From: Hirundichthys speculiger
Taxonomy: Eukaryota > Chordata > Actinopteri > Beloniformes > Exocoetidae
Reading direction: 5' to 3'
DNA length: 64,000 bases
NCBI GenBank assembly: GCA_018398805.1
Contig: JAGFBZ010002038.1
Span: forward strand, 1-64,000
Shown here: positions 32,490 through 44,157 of the stretch, in pieces
How positions within the stretch are numbered: position 1 is the first letter of the stretch
Layout: every line of letters starts with the position of its first letter
Notes under the pieces: generated by a model
Told to the model about the DNA's origin: nothing
The model's input: only the letters and a program-made list of their open reading frames with translations
Database searches by the model: none
Made by a program: the position numbers and the translations under genes

Positions 32490-33559
32490 GGATCAGCCCA
32501 AAGTGGATTTCTGAATGTTAGTCTTTGTATCTTTTCAAAGTTTCTGCAGTTCCCAGGTCTGCTAATCCTTTCTGGGTTGATTCTGCTGGTCCGTCGGACC
32601 TTCTGGTCCCTCTGGATCGGGTTTCACTGCCTTTGTTTCCACTTCACATTGAGTCCACACTTTTGCTCCACGTAACGGGTCTCACGTTACATCACTGTGT
32701 TTGGATCGGTTCTTTATGGGTCTGGTTTGTACAGAGTCAGAGGTCTACCAGAACAGAACCTGAGGTAAACGGACTAATTCCTTCTTTCAGACCTTTATAA
32801 ACACATTGAACTGTGTTTGAGAGGGGAAAAAACAGAAAGTGGAGCCATGTGTTGCAAAATGGCAACAATCAAGGAGGATCAGCTGATCCTCAGCTCCCTG
32901 TGGGATTGATATCTCCTCTCTCAGTATTGATCAGCAGACCTTTAGGCTTCCCGTCCTCTGAGCTGCTCTCTTTTCAGCTTTTTTCACAAGCTGCTGCTTC
33001 TAAGGCATCCACTGCATAAAAGTTTGGTTTGATATACTTCTACCTGATGACGTACAGTTGTCATGAATGTGAAATCATGATTTCACATCCATTATGTTTT
33101 TTTTTAAATCAGGCAGTAAGTATGTTTATTTCTGTTGTGAAGCTGAAAATGTTAGCAGAGGCCAGTGGAGATTAACTCACTGTAGTAGCCAGCCCCTTGT
33201 GGTTTGTAGAAGAACTGTTGTCTTTCTTACTTGCGCTTTGAACCCAGCTCTTAAAGCCAGATGTTTCCCCTTCTTGACCTTGTTATATGTATGATCATTT
33301 TACACTTCTGCTGTATTCTCATGCCCTACTTTTCTTTTGATGCCAGATTTCTTCAAATACACCTTGTTGCTGCTGAATTGCAGTAATTTTAGATCAAACG
33401 TGTCATTTTTGAGCAGGAACTTTATAAACGGGCCTGGTTAAAAGGAGTTAAACAATTCAGCTCCTTTTTCAACAATGAATATTTGTCAAATCAAAAGTGA
33501 TGAGCCGATTTTTGGATAAAGTTGGTGGTTTTGGATAAAAGTCAATGCAGAATGGATAC
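32490..33559. other. no gene seen
   Basis: No exon found. Part of the unnamed dispersed repeat (CAGTTGTCATGAATGTGAAA) lies at 33053-33190. Confidence 0.5.
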
Positions 33560-34747
33560 CCTTAGCAAAAAGAAGTTTATTCAAGTGTACTATGAGTATA
33601 CACTTATTTTTTACTAAAAATGAGGAAGTATACTTGAAGGTGACTTTTTATAAACTATATTTTATTCACCTACTTAATAGTATAGTGAAGTATACTTGGC
33701 TTACACTTAAATGTATAAACAAAAGTCTAAGACTAAGTACATTAATATTAAGACTTACACTTATACTTATTCTAACTTATACTTTAGTATACTTTTTACA
33801 TCTTTCTGCCACAAAGTAATAATACTTAGGATATTTTGTTCCAGGTGCACAAGGCCAATTCATTAACTCATGCTTAAATTTAATGTATTTATTAATATGA
33901 TATGATGCTAGAGTTTAAAACTTTACAGTATGTAGTATGTGTGTTGGATTGCATTATCTTTATATATCTTAAAATCATACACAAAAACGGAAAAACTTTT
34001 GACTTGATTTTATTGATCAGTCACGAAAGTGCATTTTTTTCTCTATCCAGTTATTTATTTGCACTTTTTCCTTTCATTTTTTCCAGTAAGGAAGGACTTG
34101 ATTTCATATGTCTTTGTTTTTCAAATGTTCCAAATACCTGAAAATATATTCAATATTTTCAATATTCTATCTTGTGAGTGATTTTTTTAAATGCATCACA
34201 CTCTTGTGTACATACAGTAAGAGTAAACTTTAAGGAATATATTTCCAGTGTATAAATGAACTAAAAATAGGGACTCAAAGTATATAGCAAGTACAATGGC
34301 TGTATATCAATAAGTGCACTTGTGGTATACTTTAAGCACATGAGAGGGATATACCAAGTACATTGATAGTATATAGATGAGTGTACTTGTATACTTAAAG
34401 TATACGATAATAAACTAAAAACAGGGACTCCAAGTATATAACTAGTGTCATGGCAGTATATCAATAAGTGTACTCGTGGTATACTATAAGCATACAAGAA
34501 GGATATACCAAGTACATTGATAGTATATAGATGAATGTACTTGTTGTAGACTGTTGCAAACTTAAAATAAACTTTCAAGTATACTTTTATGAACTTAAAA
34601 TGTTCCAATTTAGCCCAAAAAAGTATAAAATCTGTATACTTTCCAGTACACTAAAAGTATATGGTCTGTAGTATACTTGTTATACTTGTACTTATACTCA
34701 TGTATACTTTTAAAAAATGTACTTAAGTATACTACTTTTTGCTAAGG
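33560..34747. mobile_element. TIR element packed with AGTATACTT motifs
   Basis: Inverted ends CCTTAGCAAAAAG (33560) and CTTTTTGCTAAGG (ending 34747) are flanked by ATAC on both sides. The body is dense with AAGTATACTT-like palindromes. It also contains a tandem duplication of about 165 bp (about 34262-34550, units starting with GGGACTC). No coding capacity. Confidence 0.65.
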
Positions 34748-34980
34748 ATACTGTTCTTCTTGAAGCCTCACATCCAACAGAAGAGGAGGAGAGCTGCTGC
34801 TGTTGCTGCTGCTGAGCTGCTCAGCTGACAGGAAGTTAAAAATAATCCCTGTGGTGACAGTATTTCTTGTCTGACAGCTGTGACACCCCCCCCCCCCCCC
34901 TTCCCCTTCATCAAAAGAGATGGGCAAAAATGTCTCAAAATACAAAAAACACCCCAAAAAAGATACAAATATGGTGGTTA

Positions 34981-35740
34981 GCAAGGTGGCTCAGTGGTTA
35001 GCACGGTGGTTCAGTGTTTAGCATAGTGGCTCAGTGGTTAGCATGGTGGCTCATTGATTAGCATGGTGACTCAGTGGTTAGCATGGTGACCCAGTGGTTA
35101 GCATGGTGGTTCAGTGATTAGCATGGTGACTCAATAATTACCATGGTGACTCAGTAATTAGCATGGTGGTTCAGTGGTTGGCATGGTGGCTCAGTGGTTG
35201 GCATGGTGACTCAGTAATTAGCATGATGGTTCAGTGATTAGCATGGTGACTCAATAATTACCATGGTGACTCAGTAATTAGCATGGTGGCTCAGTAATTG
35301 GCATGGTGGCTCAGTGGTTGGCATGGTGACTCAGTAATTAGCATGGTGGCTCAGTGGTTGGCATGGTGACTCAGTAATTAGCATGATGGTTCAGTGATTA
35401 GCATGGTGACTCAATAATTACCATAGTGACTCAGTAATTAGCATGGTGGCTCAGTAATTGGCATGGTGGCTCAGTGGTTGGCATGGTGGCTCAGTAATTG
35501 GCATGGTGGCTCAGTGGTTGGCATGGTGACTCAGTAATTAGCATGGTGGCTCAGTAATTGGCATGGTGGCTCAGTGGTTGGCATGGTGACTCAGTAATTA
35601 GCATGGTGGCTCAGTGGTTGGCATGGTGACTCAGTAATTAGCATGATGGTTCAGTGATTAGCATGGTGACTCAGTAATTAGCATGGTGGCTCAGAGGTTA
35701 GCAGGGTGACTCAGAGGTTGGCATGGTGGCTTGCCAGGTG
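34981..35740. repeat. 20-bp minisatellite, 37 copies, SINE/tRNA-head-like
   Basis: The period is exactly 20 over 740 bp, with monomers such as GCATGGTGGCTCAGTGGTTA and GCATGGTGACTCAGTAATTA. Variants are arranged in higher-order blocks; for example the six monomers at 35101-35220 recur with few changes at 35221-35340. The monomer resembles the A-box end of the tRNA-derived head of fish SINEs (GGTGGCTCAGTGGTTAGCA). It decays after 35720. Confidence 0.95.
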
Positions 35741-35759
35741 GCATGGTGCTTTGGTGGTG

Positions 35760-37160
35760 GCAGATTGGTGGCTAGTGGGCTGGCTCAGTAGTTAGTATCC
35801 AACCAAAAACTGGAAGTTGTAAGGTAACATACATCCAAATCCAGATGTCGTAAGATAGGATCCAATCAAAGTCAATGTTGTAGGCTGAGACATTATTTTC
35901 TTAAACATAACTTGTAAACTGTAAGCTAGCATTCCAAGCAAAGTCATAGTTTTTAAGATACCATGTCACCAGATGTAGGAAATTACCATACATTTAAAAC
36001 TTGAAGTTGTAAGCTAGAATACAATCAAAGCCAGATGTCGTAAGATAGGATCTAATCAAAGTCAATGTCGTGGGCTGAGACATCATTTTCTTAAACATAA
36101 TTTCCACCATCTCCTGTGGAGATCTTGTCTGTATTTAACATGTTAAATCATCGAGCTTTCATACATCCACTGAACAGCTCACATTTGCTTAACAATATCA
36201 AGCTAAATTTAGCCTCGATGTTAATATCTAACCTTAAACCCTAACCTAAAATAACAAAGACTGCTGAAGCTGTTTGTAAGTCAAAGAAATAGTTGTAAGT
36301 TACAATTGTAAATAGAAAAACAAATGACAATTTATAATTGTATGTGGAATATGTAATTAAGCACTCTCTGTCAGTCTGCTCTTAATTTCCCATGACGACA
36401 GCATGTTTTTCTCAAATGGTGTCTTCCAGACAGGGCAGTGAAGCAGCTGAGGGTTCGATATCAAACACAGCCACGCTGTGATCCACACGTGTCCGTGTGT
36501 GTGTGCACGCGTGTTTTTGGGAGTGTGAGGTCTGTAATGAGGTCGTTTCCAGCCGCCGGGCTTCATCAGGATCAGTGAGGGCTGGAGGTCTGACGGGTCA
36601 GCTGGGTCCAGGTTTGGCGCTGCAGGAGCGACAGCTGGGAGCCCATGTGGAGATCTTCTCCTTCACTGAGTCCTTGCAGCAGCCACATGCCTCGCGCCTC
36701 AGGTGATGCTCAGGCACTCAAAGTCAGATAGTGCAGCAACTTCTTCACATTGCACCGGTGGACGGTCCGGATCTGAGACTGACAGAGGCACCGCTTCTTC
36801 ACGTCCAACCAAAGAACTGCAGAAACCTTCTGTGGCATCAGGTTTCTGGAGTGTGATTTTAAAGCACCTTGTTCTCTGTGCACAGCGTCATTCTGCAAAT
36901 GGACGAAACCAGGAGGGCTGAGAAACCCGGCGAAACACACCCAACTTACGTTAATCACAGTTAACTATTTTATCTTGGCTGGCTTAGCAATGTAAACCCG
37001 TGATGCTAATTACTTAGCGATGCACGATAACTGTTTTTTAAAACCGATAACTTTCAGCTCCTAAAAAAAAAAACGATAACCACTAACACACACATATACC
37101 TAAGATCATTACATCAATACAATGAACTACACCAAAAACAGTTTTGACTCTTCAAATTAA
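35760..37160. other. no gene seen; a local duplication
   Basis: The segment 35843-35912 (CCAGATGTCGTAAGATAGGA) is duplicated at about 36030-36100. The GC-richer part at 36480-36930 has overlapping frames on both strands but no start or splice evidence. Confidence 0.45.
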
Positions 37161-37164
37161 CAGA

Positions 37165-37530
37165 TAGGGGAGAATGGGGTAATGTGAGACACCTCCTGTA
37201 TCTAAGCAACAGGACACACCTGTGGTCATTTGAGCGACTGATTCGTCAGGCGTCTAAACGCAAATGTGGTTGAAAAGTGAAAAGTGAAAGGTGATAAAAG
37301 CTACACAAAGGGACAAAAGCTGTCATTTTGAAGATGTTACAGTTGAAGCCAGACATTTACATACACTGCAAAAACACACTTCATTTTTCATCTCACTGTC
37401 TGAAGTCAAATCAGACTAAATCTCTCCTGTTTCAGGTCAGTCAGGATTATCTAAATTATTTCATTTTGTTAAATCACAGTGGTCTGTACAAGGAAGTTAA
37501 AACCGTCTCACATTACCTCACTCTACTCTA
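37165..37530. mobile_element. candidate MITE around a Tc1-like end
   Basis: TAGGGGAGAATGGGGTAATG (37167) and CATTACCTCACTCTACTCTA (ending about 37529) are inverted partners. Inside, 37331-37480 begins ACAGTTGAAGCCAGACATTT then ACATACACTG, which resembles the terminus of a Tc1-family transposon. Confidence 0.45.
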
Positions 37531-37915
37531 TTTATTTTTTCTAAAGAAAAACTATTGGCAACCCTCTCAAACATTTTCATAAAGCTATTAAACAAACCTA
37601 TTTGATATCTCACATCAACTTAAATAAGGTTCATTACTGACTGATATAAAAAAATAAAAGGCTCCTTGAACTGATGGAAATACATGCATCAGAATTACTA
37701 ACTGAAAAAGTGCATTTCAGAAGTTTACAAAAAGTAAATACACATAAAAAATTAATGCACTGACACAAGTTGATTTCAAACATTTCTACTTTCTACCCAT
37801 TTCACCTTTTGCCCGTGGGTCATCTTTGGCAAATTTCTTGGATTTTTCAAAAGCTTCGCTGATGTGTGTAAGTCCCGGAGAATTCTCTGCTGCTGGCTAG
37901 CTACTATTGCTATAG

Positions 37916-39020
37916 CAGGGTTATAATAGTTTTAGATTTTCCATTAGTTTTAGTTTTTTAGTTTTTTGTTTAGTTTTTCCAAATTCCGTTAGTTTTAATT
38001 CGTTTTTAGAGCAGTTTTGCTAGTTTTTATTTGTTTTTGTTTTGAAATACTTAGTTTTAGTTCAATTTTTATTAGTTTCAGTGTTAGTTTTAATTTTATT
38101 TTGTAAATTAGGGTTGTAATTTTGGTTGGAGTGTAGCACTGAACTTTTTGAAGGCTATCAAATCAATGCGTCTTCCCGCTTGTGGTGTTTTTGCGTATTT
38201 ACTGACCAGCAGCTATCTGGTCTCCATGGAAACAGTCCATTATAGTTGCAGTTTTCTCCCGTTCCTTCCCAACGCTGACTGGCCTGCAGCTGCAGCTTCT
38301 CTTTCCAGGGGGCTAGCTTAGGCTAACTTATCCAGGTAGTCTTGGTTAGCCTGCAGCTGTAGCTTCTCTTTCCAGGGGGCTAGCTTAGGCTAGCTTATCC
38401 AGGTAGTCTTGGTTAGCCTGCAGCTGTAGCTTCTCTTTCCAGGGGGCTAGCTTAGGCTAGCTTATCCAGGTAGTCTTGGTTAGCCTGCAGCTGTAGCTTC
38501 TCTTTCCAGGGGGCTAGCTTAGGCTAGCTTATCCAGGTAGTCTCGGTTAGCCTTCTTGTGCGAGCTTTTCAAATGGACTTTCAGATTTGTGGGTTTTTTC
38601 CCCTTTAGAAGTATTCCACACATTGTATCACCTGCTTCTACAACAAGGGACTTATTTTTATCATTAACACAGTTATAGTCAAAGAAATCCCAAATAGGAC
38701 TGTGCCGCTTTCTCCCAACTTTTGCTGCAGCCATCACTGCTCGCTTTTTTTTTTTTTTTTTTTTTTGCAGTTGTTGTACGGCGGAGCGAAGTTAATAGAT
38801 TGCAAACGTTTATGTGAAAAAAAATTACAAACATGAAAACGAAGGATGTTTTTGACATTATTATAGTTAATTTTAGTTCATTTTATAAACACATAATACA
38901 GTTTCAGTTAGTTATTGTTTTTTTTAAATACTTGTTTTTATTTTATTTCAGTTAACGAAAATGTTTTTTCAATTCTAGTTTTCATTATTTCGTTCATTTT
39001 CGTTAAAGATAATAACCTTG
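37916..39020 (-). mobile_element. hAT element with BED-finger remnant, 1105 bp
   Basis: Ends CAGGGTTATAATAG and TAATAACCTTG are inverted, with imperfect flanking TTGCTA(TA)G direct repeats. Subterminal TTTTAGTTTTT/TTCGTTA motifs fill both ends. The minus strand at 38737-38519 reads SPIWDFFDYNCVNDKN then GKKPTNLKVHLKSSHKKANR, a BED-type zinc finger of a hAT transposase with a lost cysteine. The rest of the transposase is gone. Confidence 0.8.
38281..38553. repeat. 67-bp tandem repeat, about 4 copies
   Basis: The unit starts CCTGCAGCTGTAGCTTCTCT and includes GGGGGCTAGCTTAGGCTAGC and CAGGTAGTCTTGGTTAG. The last unit runs into the end of the BED-finger frame, so the array is an expansion of hAT sequence. 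Confidence 0.9.
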
Positions 39021-39365
39021 GTTGCTAGTTGTTCTTTTGGCCTTTTCTATTTTTTTCTATTTTTTTTTATGTGTAACATGTGGGAGAATACTGTGAATAT
39101 CAATTCAAGTAAGCAACTACCAAAATTATGACCGAGTTAACAAGTTGTTTTCTGGCATGAGGGGGTATTCTTGATTTTCCTTATTGAGTAACCGTTTTTC
39201 TGATTATGCCAACGTCACTTGAACATAACATTCACTGCCAGTTATTCGGGTTTTCAGAGAGAGCGAGCCACTGTTGTGTTGACAAAAATATATATGTTAT
39301 TGGGGCTATTCATCATGATATCGGACTTATCGGAATGACGTCATAATTTACTGTTATCGGTACTG

Positions 39366-39393
39366 TTATATATATATATCGGTTATATATATA

Positions 39394-39455
<62 letters not shown>
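39366..39455. repeat. (TA)n microsatellite
   Basis: Nearly pure TA repeats of about 90 bp, directly before TIR-ORF element copy 3. Confidence 0.9.
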
Positions 39456-39479
39456 TATATAACTACTATAATACTATAA

Positions 39480-39722
39480 ATATAAATAATATATTCGTAG
39501 CTCGCTTTTTTTCATCCTTTTCGAAGATGTCTTGGCATAAACACACAATGCCTTCTGGGTAGCCCTTACTCCCAAGGGTGGTGCTGGAGAATCTCCATAT
39601 TTAGGGCGATACAGCCCTCAAACTTGTCCCTCAACTTGACGTTCTGAGAATCAGAATAGCACTTGCACATCAGGGGAGTGCGCATTTTTGAGATTGAGGG
39701 TTAAGGGAGGAATTGGAATTCA
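39480..39722. mobile_element. TIR element with conserved short ORF (copy 3, right half)
   Basis: Matches the right third of 12511-13219: ATATTCGTAGCTCGC, CCTTCTGGGTAGCCCTTACT, the terminal GGTTAAGGGAGGAATTGGAA. The minus-strand short ORF reads MRTPLMCKCYSDSQNVKLRD then KFEGCIALN. The left half is replaced by the TA repeat. Confidence 0.7.
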
Positions 39723-39740
39723 TCCCAGACCACTGCCAGC

Positions 39741-39925
39741 GGTGGGAGCCACATGAACAAACTTCCCCTTCCCTCTGTAGATTTACAGCAAAATACTTGG
39801 ATGTTGTTGCTTCCTCAGTCCCCACAGAGAGATTTTTCCAAAGTGGGAGAACTGATAAGCCAATGTTGAAACTGACTGGAAGAAAAAAATGTAAACACAC
39901 TGCTGTTTCTCAACAAAGTGTTTAA
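39741..39925 (+). pseudogene. hAT transposase C-terminal dimerisation domain fragment
   Basis: The plus strand reads FTAKYLDVVASSVPTERFFQ then SGRTDKPMLKLTGRKK, the hallmark hAT dimerisation motif (A.KYL.V.A.S.P.ER.FS..G). It ends in a stop. No other transposase part is adjacent, so it is a remnant. Nothing else is seen from 39930 to 41100. Confidence 0.75.
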
Positions 39926-41129
39926 AAGAAAAGAATTAGAGCATACAGCTCTTTTTCTTGAAACTATTTAGAATTTCCCTGCTTGTGAAAATGACATATT
40001 TGACATATTTCTCTAATCTCTCTCTTAATCACTCGTTAAGGAAAAAGGTTTAAAGGAAGAAATGCAAAGCTTGAATGTGGAATTGCAGAAGGAGAGCAAA
40101 CTGTAATGACTCTGAATGTATTGTTCCTGTTAATCACAAGACTTTTTGTTTGAATGTTAAAGGATACAATGTGTTTTATCTGTTTCTGTTTAATAGATAA
40201 AAAGGCTAAAAAAGTAGAAAAAAAATAATCCAACCTGAATGTATTTCAGATAAATTCTTGGACATATGGGAAAATCTTTACTGCTTCCTAAACTGGTAAT
40301 CACATCATCTCTCATTTTTTGTTCTGATTTTTGTGTTTTATCTTTTCTAACTTTCTACATCTCTCACTGGTTAAGAAAGAGGCGATGCTTGGAGAGAAAG
40401 ACTTTGAAATAGTGAAGGGAAGAATGAGAACAAATGTTGATGACTGTATTGTTGAGTCACTCAGTAATAATCTGGTTTTATTTAAATAAATAAGTTTTAT
40501 TTTTTAAGTTAGACAAAGTAATGTCGAAATCTTTGGCTTTTAAAGCGCAATTAATGTAATTTCATCATAAAGAATCCAATTCCAAGTATTTCCTTTATTT
40601 TTTTACACAACAAGGCTTTAAAGAAAATCAATATCAGTATCAGGATACTAATATTACTTGGTATCAAAACAGAAATCACTGGTATCGCCCATCCTTAGTT
40701 TTTGGTCTCAGACAGATGGTTATTTTCGATCAGAATATGTCATTTAAACAGCACATTAATCAGGTTTGCAAGATCAGGAGCATCCTCTCGCAGGGTTATC
40801 CTGAAAAACTATTATACTATTATAATTCTGCGTCAAAGCGATGCTGTAGGTTACTCCAAAACCTGATGAGGACTTCTCTCCAAATGTAACTGCACATTGC
40901 GTTGACTGCAAAAAAAATGACATATTTATTGTTATTCTTATTCTACTTTGTAATTCACGCCACTACAATTTCATTGTTTTCAATTTAAGCGATAGTTTGC
41001 TTCACTGTCTGTATAACATTTGTCAGAGCTATCTCACATAAAATATACTTCATTTGCTCCATCTATATACAGTATGCAGTAAGTAAATACATCTTCAGAA
41101 AGAACCAGCACTGCCCTCTAGTGTTGGTG

Positions 41130-41518
41130 CTGTAATTACATGTATAAACGCCAGGGGCCGCTCAGGGGCGTTTCCTCTGCGTGTATATCTGCTGGACATC
41201 AGCAGAAATCAGCCTTTCCAGTCTGCGCTGTAAAGTCGGGGTCACTTTTTACAGTGTGCGCTTCTTTTCACGGGATCACTCTTTACAGTGGACGCTTCTA
41301 TTTACGTCACTTCTCACACTTTTCAGTGTATTTAATCTGGTCTCTGCTTCCTCTCTCTGGTCTTTGATGCCACCAGGACCGAATCTTCTCTCGGCCGGAC
41401 CTTCTGGACTCTCAGCAACTCTTTTCCCCCCCAGAGACTCCTTCCTGACTCCTCCAACATGTGGGACTCGCCAGGTCATTGACCCTCAGCACGAGCGCAG
41501 GTGCGCGTGCGGCCCGAG
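41130..41518 (+). promoter_or_regulatory. tmtops: 5' region and leader of the TMT opsin
   Basis: A TATA-like TGTATAAACGCC lies at about 41138-41149, followed by GC-richer sequence up to the ATG at 41519. The leader has no upstream ATG in frame with the opsin. The transcription start is inferred only from the TATA-like motif. Confidence 0.35.
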
Positions 41519-41879
41519 ATGTTCTCGGAGCTCAGCTCGGCGAACGCGTCCTCCAACCTGAGCCACCCGCACTCCTCCCTGCGCGGTTGGAGCGACGCGC
41601 CGCCGGAGCGGCTGTCGCGCGGCGGGCACCGCGCGGTGTCGGTGTTCCTGGGCGCGATCATGGTGCTGGGCATCCTCAACAACATGCTGGTGCTGGTGCT
41701 CTTCTGCCGCTTCAAGTCCCTGCGCACGCCCGTCAACGTGCTGCTGCTCAACATCAGCGTCAGCGACATGCTCGTGTGTCTGTGCGGGACCACGCTCAGC
41801 TTCGCCTCCAGCCTGCGCGCGCGCTGGCTGTACGGCCGCCGCGGCTGCATGTGGTACGGCTTCGTCAACTCCTGCTTCG
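41519..41879 (+). CDS. tmtops: TMT opsin exon 1
   Basis: Start ATG at 41519 (MFSELSSANASSNLSHPHSS), the first Met in frame, which gives an N-terminus of family-like length with two possible N-glycosylation sites (N9, N13). Transmembrane helices 1 and 2 follow (AVSVFLGAIMVLGILNNMLV; VNVLLLNISVSDMLVCLCGT). Helix 3 starts after C110, the conserved disulfide cysteine (GRRGCMWYGF). Position 113 is Tyr, not the Glu counterion of vertebrate visual opsins, as usual for TMT opsins. It ends in phase 1 at a GTGAGT donor. Very GC-rich, unlike the surroundings. Confidence 0.93.
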
Positions 41880-42429
41880 GTGAGTCCCGGTGTGGTGCGC
41901 GCGCGTGTCCGGCAGTTTACAGAAGTAAGAAATAGACTATAAAGACAAAAAACAGTCAAAACGTCCACCAAAATCTTTTTTTGTTTGTTTGTTTGTTTTA
42001 AGAGTTGCCCCAAATTAAGTTTTCTTGGCCATAGGTCCCACTATCACCCTGATACTGGTGTTGAAAAGATAAACCAGTAAATCCAGAAAACTCAATTAGA
42101 CCTAAAAACAACACACAGAATAAAACAACTTTCATTTTCAGTTTCATTTCAAAAGTGGAATAAAAATGTTTCCCTGCATCCTTGGATGTGCTCTCAGGTT
42201 GGTCTCAACAACAAAGTACTTATATAGCATTTTATATAAGTGTTATAGGCACACATTAGATCAATTTATTTATTAGACCAAATTATTCCTGCAGTCACTC
42301 CTATAAATTAAAGCTGATCATGTCGTCTCGATGGGATTTAGTCTTATCAGTTAGCGTAACCAGCATTTTGGGCTGTAGAAGGAAACCGGAGTACCGGGAG
42401 ATAAACAAACGCATGTAATCCAATCAAAT

Positions 42430-43360
42430 CAAATATCCAAAGATATTTTATTAATCCCTTTTGGGGAAATTCAGGCGTCTCGCAGATCACAAGTCATGTT
42501 ACAGGTACAAGCGTAATTAAAGATGATAAAAGCAGCAATCCTTCAGGGGTTAAGGAGTAAGCACTGATTGAAGCAATGATTACAATGTTAAAAAAATGAT
42601 CAATAAATAAAATCAGATAATGAATAAGGTAGATAGATAGAGGCTCATCAGTCCCTTGAGTGAGGGGTGTGGGGGTGGAGGAGCCTCTGCCATTGACTGA
42701 GCTGCTAAACAGTGATGGCTGCTGAGGGACATGACAACCAGGATGTGGTGGAGAGGGTCGTTGGTATTGTCCATGATGGCCAGCAGCTTGTTTATCATGC
42801 TCCTCTCCACCACCGTCCTCAGTGGGACGAGACTCCTTCCCAGCACCGACTCAGCCTTCCTGTCCAGTTTGTCCAGCCGCTTGCCGTCTCTGTCCGGGAT
42901 GCTACCTCCCCAGCAGACAGCAGCATTAAAGTAGAACATCTGAAGGCCCCCACCAGGTCTCTATACTCCCCTTCCTTCATACATGCCATCTGAATATTTC
43001 TGGATGTGGCAAGACTCAGAGTTGTAATTGAAGTCTGCTGTGTGCAGAGTGAACAGGTAGGGGCCGAGAACAGTGCCCTGCGGAGCCCCAATGCTGCTCA
43101 CCACAGTCCTTGAGACACAGTTCCCCAGCCTGACGAACTGTGGTCGTCCTGTCAGGTAGTCCATGATCCAGGCAGTAAGGGAGGGGGCCACCCCCATCTC
43201 TCTGAGGTTCTATCTCAGTAAGAGAGGCTGGGTGGTGTTAGAAGCGCTCAAAAAGTCAAAAAACATGATCCTCATGTAACTCCCCGGCTCGTCGAGGTAG
43301 TTTTGAGCATGTAGAGGACAGCTTCGTCCACTCCAACATGCTCCTCATACCCAAACTGCA
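42430..43360 (-). mobile_element. 5'-truncated LINE (L2/CR1-like) in opsin intron 1
   Basis: The minus strand encodes reverse-transcriptase parts: SLTAWIMDYLTGRPQFVRLG, then SSIGAPQGTVLGPYLFTLHT, then the catalytic site degraded to YSDG. The C-terminal part reads RLDKLDRKAESVLGRSLVPL. The 3' end at about 42430-42470 has the TTTCCCCAAAAGGGATTAAT tail. Frames are broken in at least two places. Confidence 0.88.
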
Positions 43361-43382
43361 GGGATCCTGAGCATGTTGGGCC

Positions 43383-43522
43383 TGTGGTCTCAGCGGACTG
43401 GTTGTTGTGGTCTCAGCAGACTGGTTGTTGTGGTCTCAGCGGACTGGTTGTTGTGGTCTCAGCGGACTGGTTGTTGTGGTCTCAGCAGACTGGTTGTTGT
43501 GGTTTCAGCAGACTGGTTGTTG
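43383..43522. repeat. 23-bp minisatellite, 6 copies
   Basis: The unit is TGTGGTCTCAGCGGACTGGT plus TGT, with C/A variation at one site; in opsin intron 1. Confidence 0.95.
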
Positions 43523-43831
43523 TGCTCTCTGGCTGGTCATGACCTTTGACACATGTCCAACTATGTGGACGGCACTGAGACGAGACTGTGTTTGAAAGTC
43601 ACAGGTTTTGTTAAAAATCCTTGTTAGAAATTGTACAGCTCTAGTTTTCAGTGATCACTGTTCAGAACTCACTGAACCGTTGTTTGAAACCATATTATGA
43701 CTTTAATATATTATAAGGTATCACAACTGTAATGAGCCGCCATCACACATGACTCCAGTTAAAGTGTGTTTGAGTTTAATGCTGCTCCTGACTGTTTTTT
43801 GTAACGATACTCTTCCCATCTTTGTCTGCAG

Positions 43832-44157
43832 GAATCGTGTCACTGATCTCCCTCTCCATCCTGTCCTACGAACGCTACAGCACCCTCATGGTGTGCAACA
43901 AGCGGTCGGCGGACTACAGGAAGCCGCTGCTGGCAGTGGGCGGGTCGTGGCTGTACTCGGTGGCGTGGACGGTGCCCCCCCTGCTGGGGTGGAGCAGCTA
44001 CGGTCTGGAGGGAGCGGGGACGAGCTGCTCGGTGACGTGGACGGAGAGGACGTCGCGCTCGCACTCCTACATCGTGTGCCTGTTCGTGTTCTGCCTGGGC
44101 CTGCCCGTCCTCATCATGGTGTACTGCTATGGGCGCCTGCTGCACGCCGTCAAACAG
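43832..44157 (+). CDS. tmtops: TMT opsin exon 2
   Basis: Acceptor TGTCTGCAG ends at 43831 and the donor GTGGGT starts at 44158. It covers the rest of helix 3 with the ERY motif (residues 134-136, LSYERYSTL), helix 4 (LLAVGGSWLYSVAWTVPPLL), the second loop and helix 5 (YIVCLFVFCLGLPVLIMVYC). The loop has E180 in GLEGAGTSC, aligning with the Glu181 counterion of opsins, and C186, the disulfide partner of C110. It ends in phase 0. The sequence favours TMT opsin over encephalopsin (OPN3). Confidence 0.94.

Noticed and set aside
34981..35000. True tRNA gene
   Set aside because: Only an A-box-like stretch is present; no B-box, acceptor stem or anticodon arm follows.
34981..35740. CRISPR-like array
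   Set aside because: Repeats are directly adjacent with no spacers, in a vertebrate genome; it is a minisatellite.
36497..36958. Possible small gene in the GC-richer patch
   Set aside because: Frames on both strands of similar length, no start or splice context, no motif.
41461..42013. Other frames over opsin exon 1 (140, 130 and 175 codons)
   Set aside because: GC-rich coding sequence keeps other frames open; only the MFSELSS frame gives opsin helices and joins exon 2.
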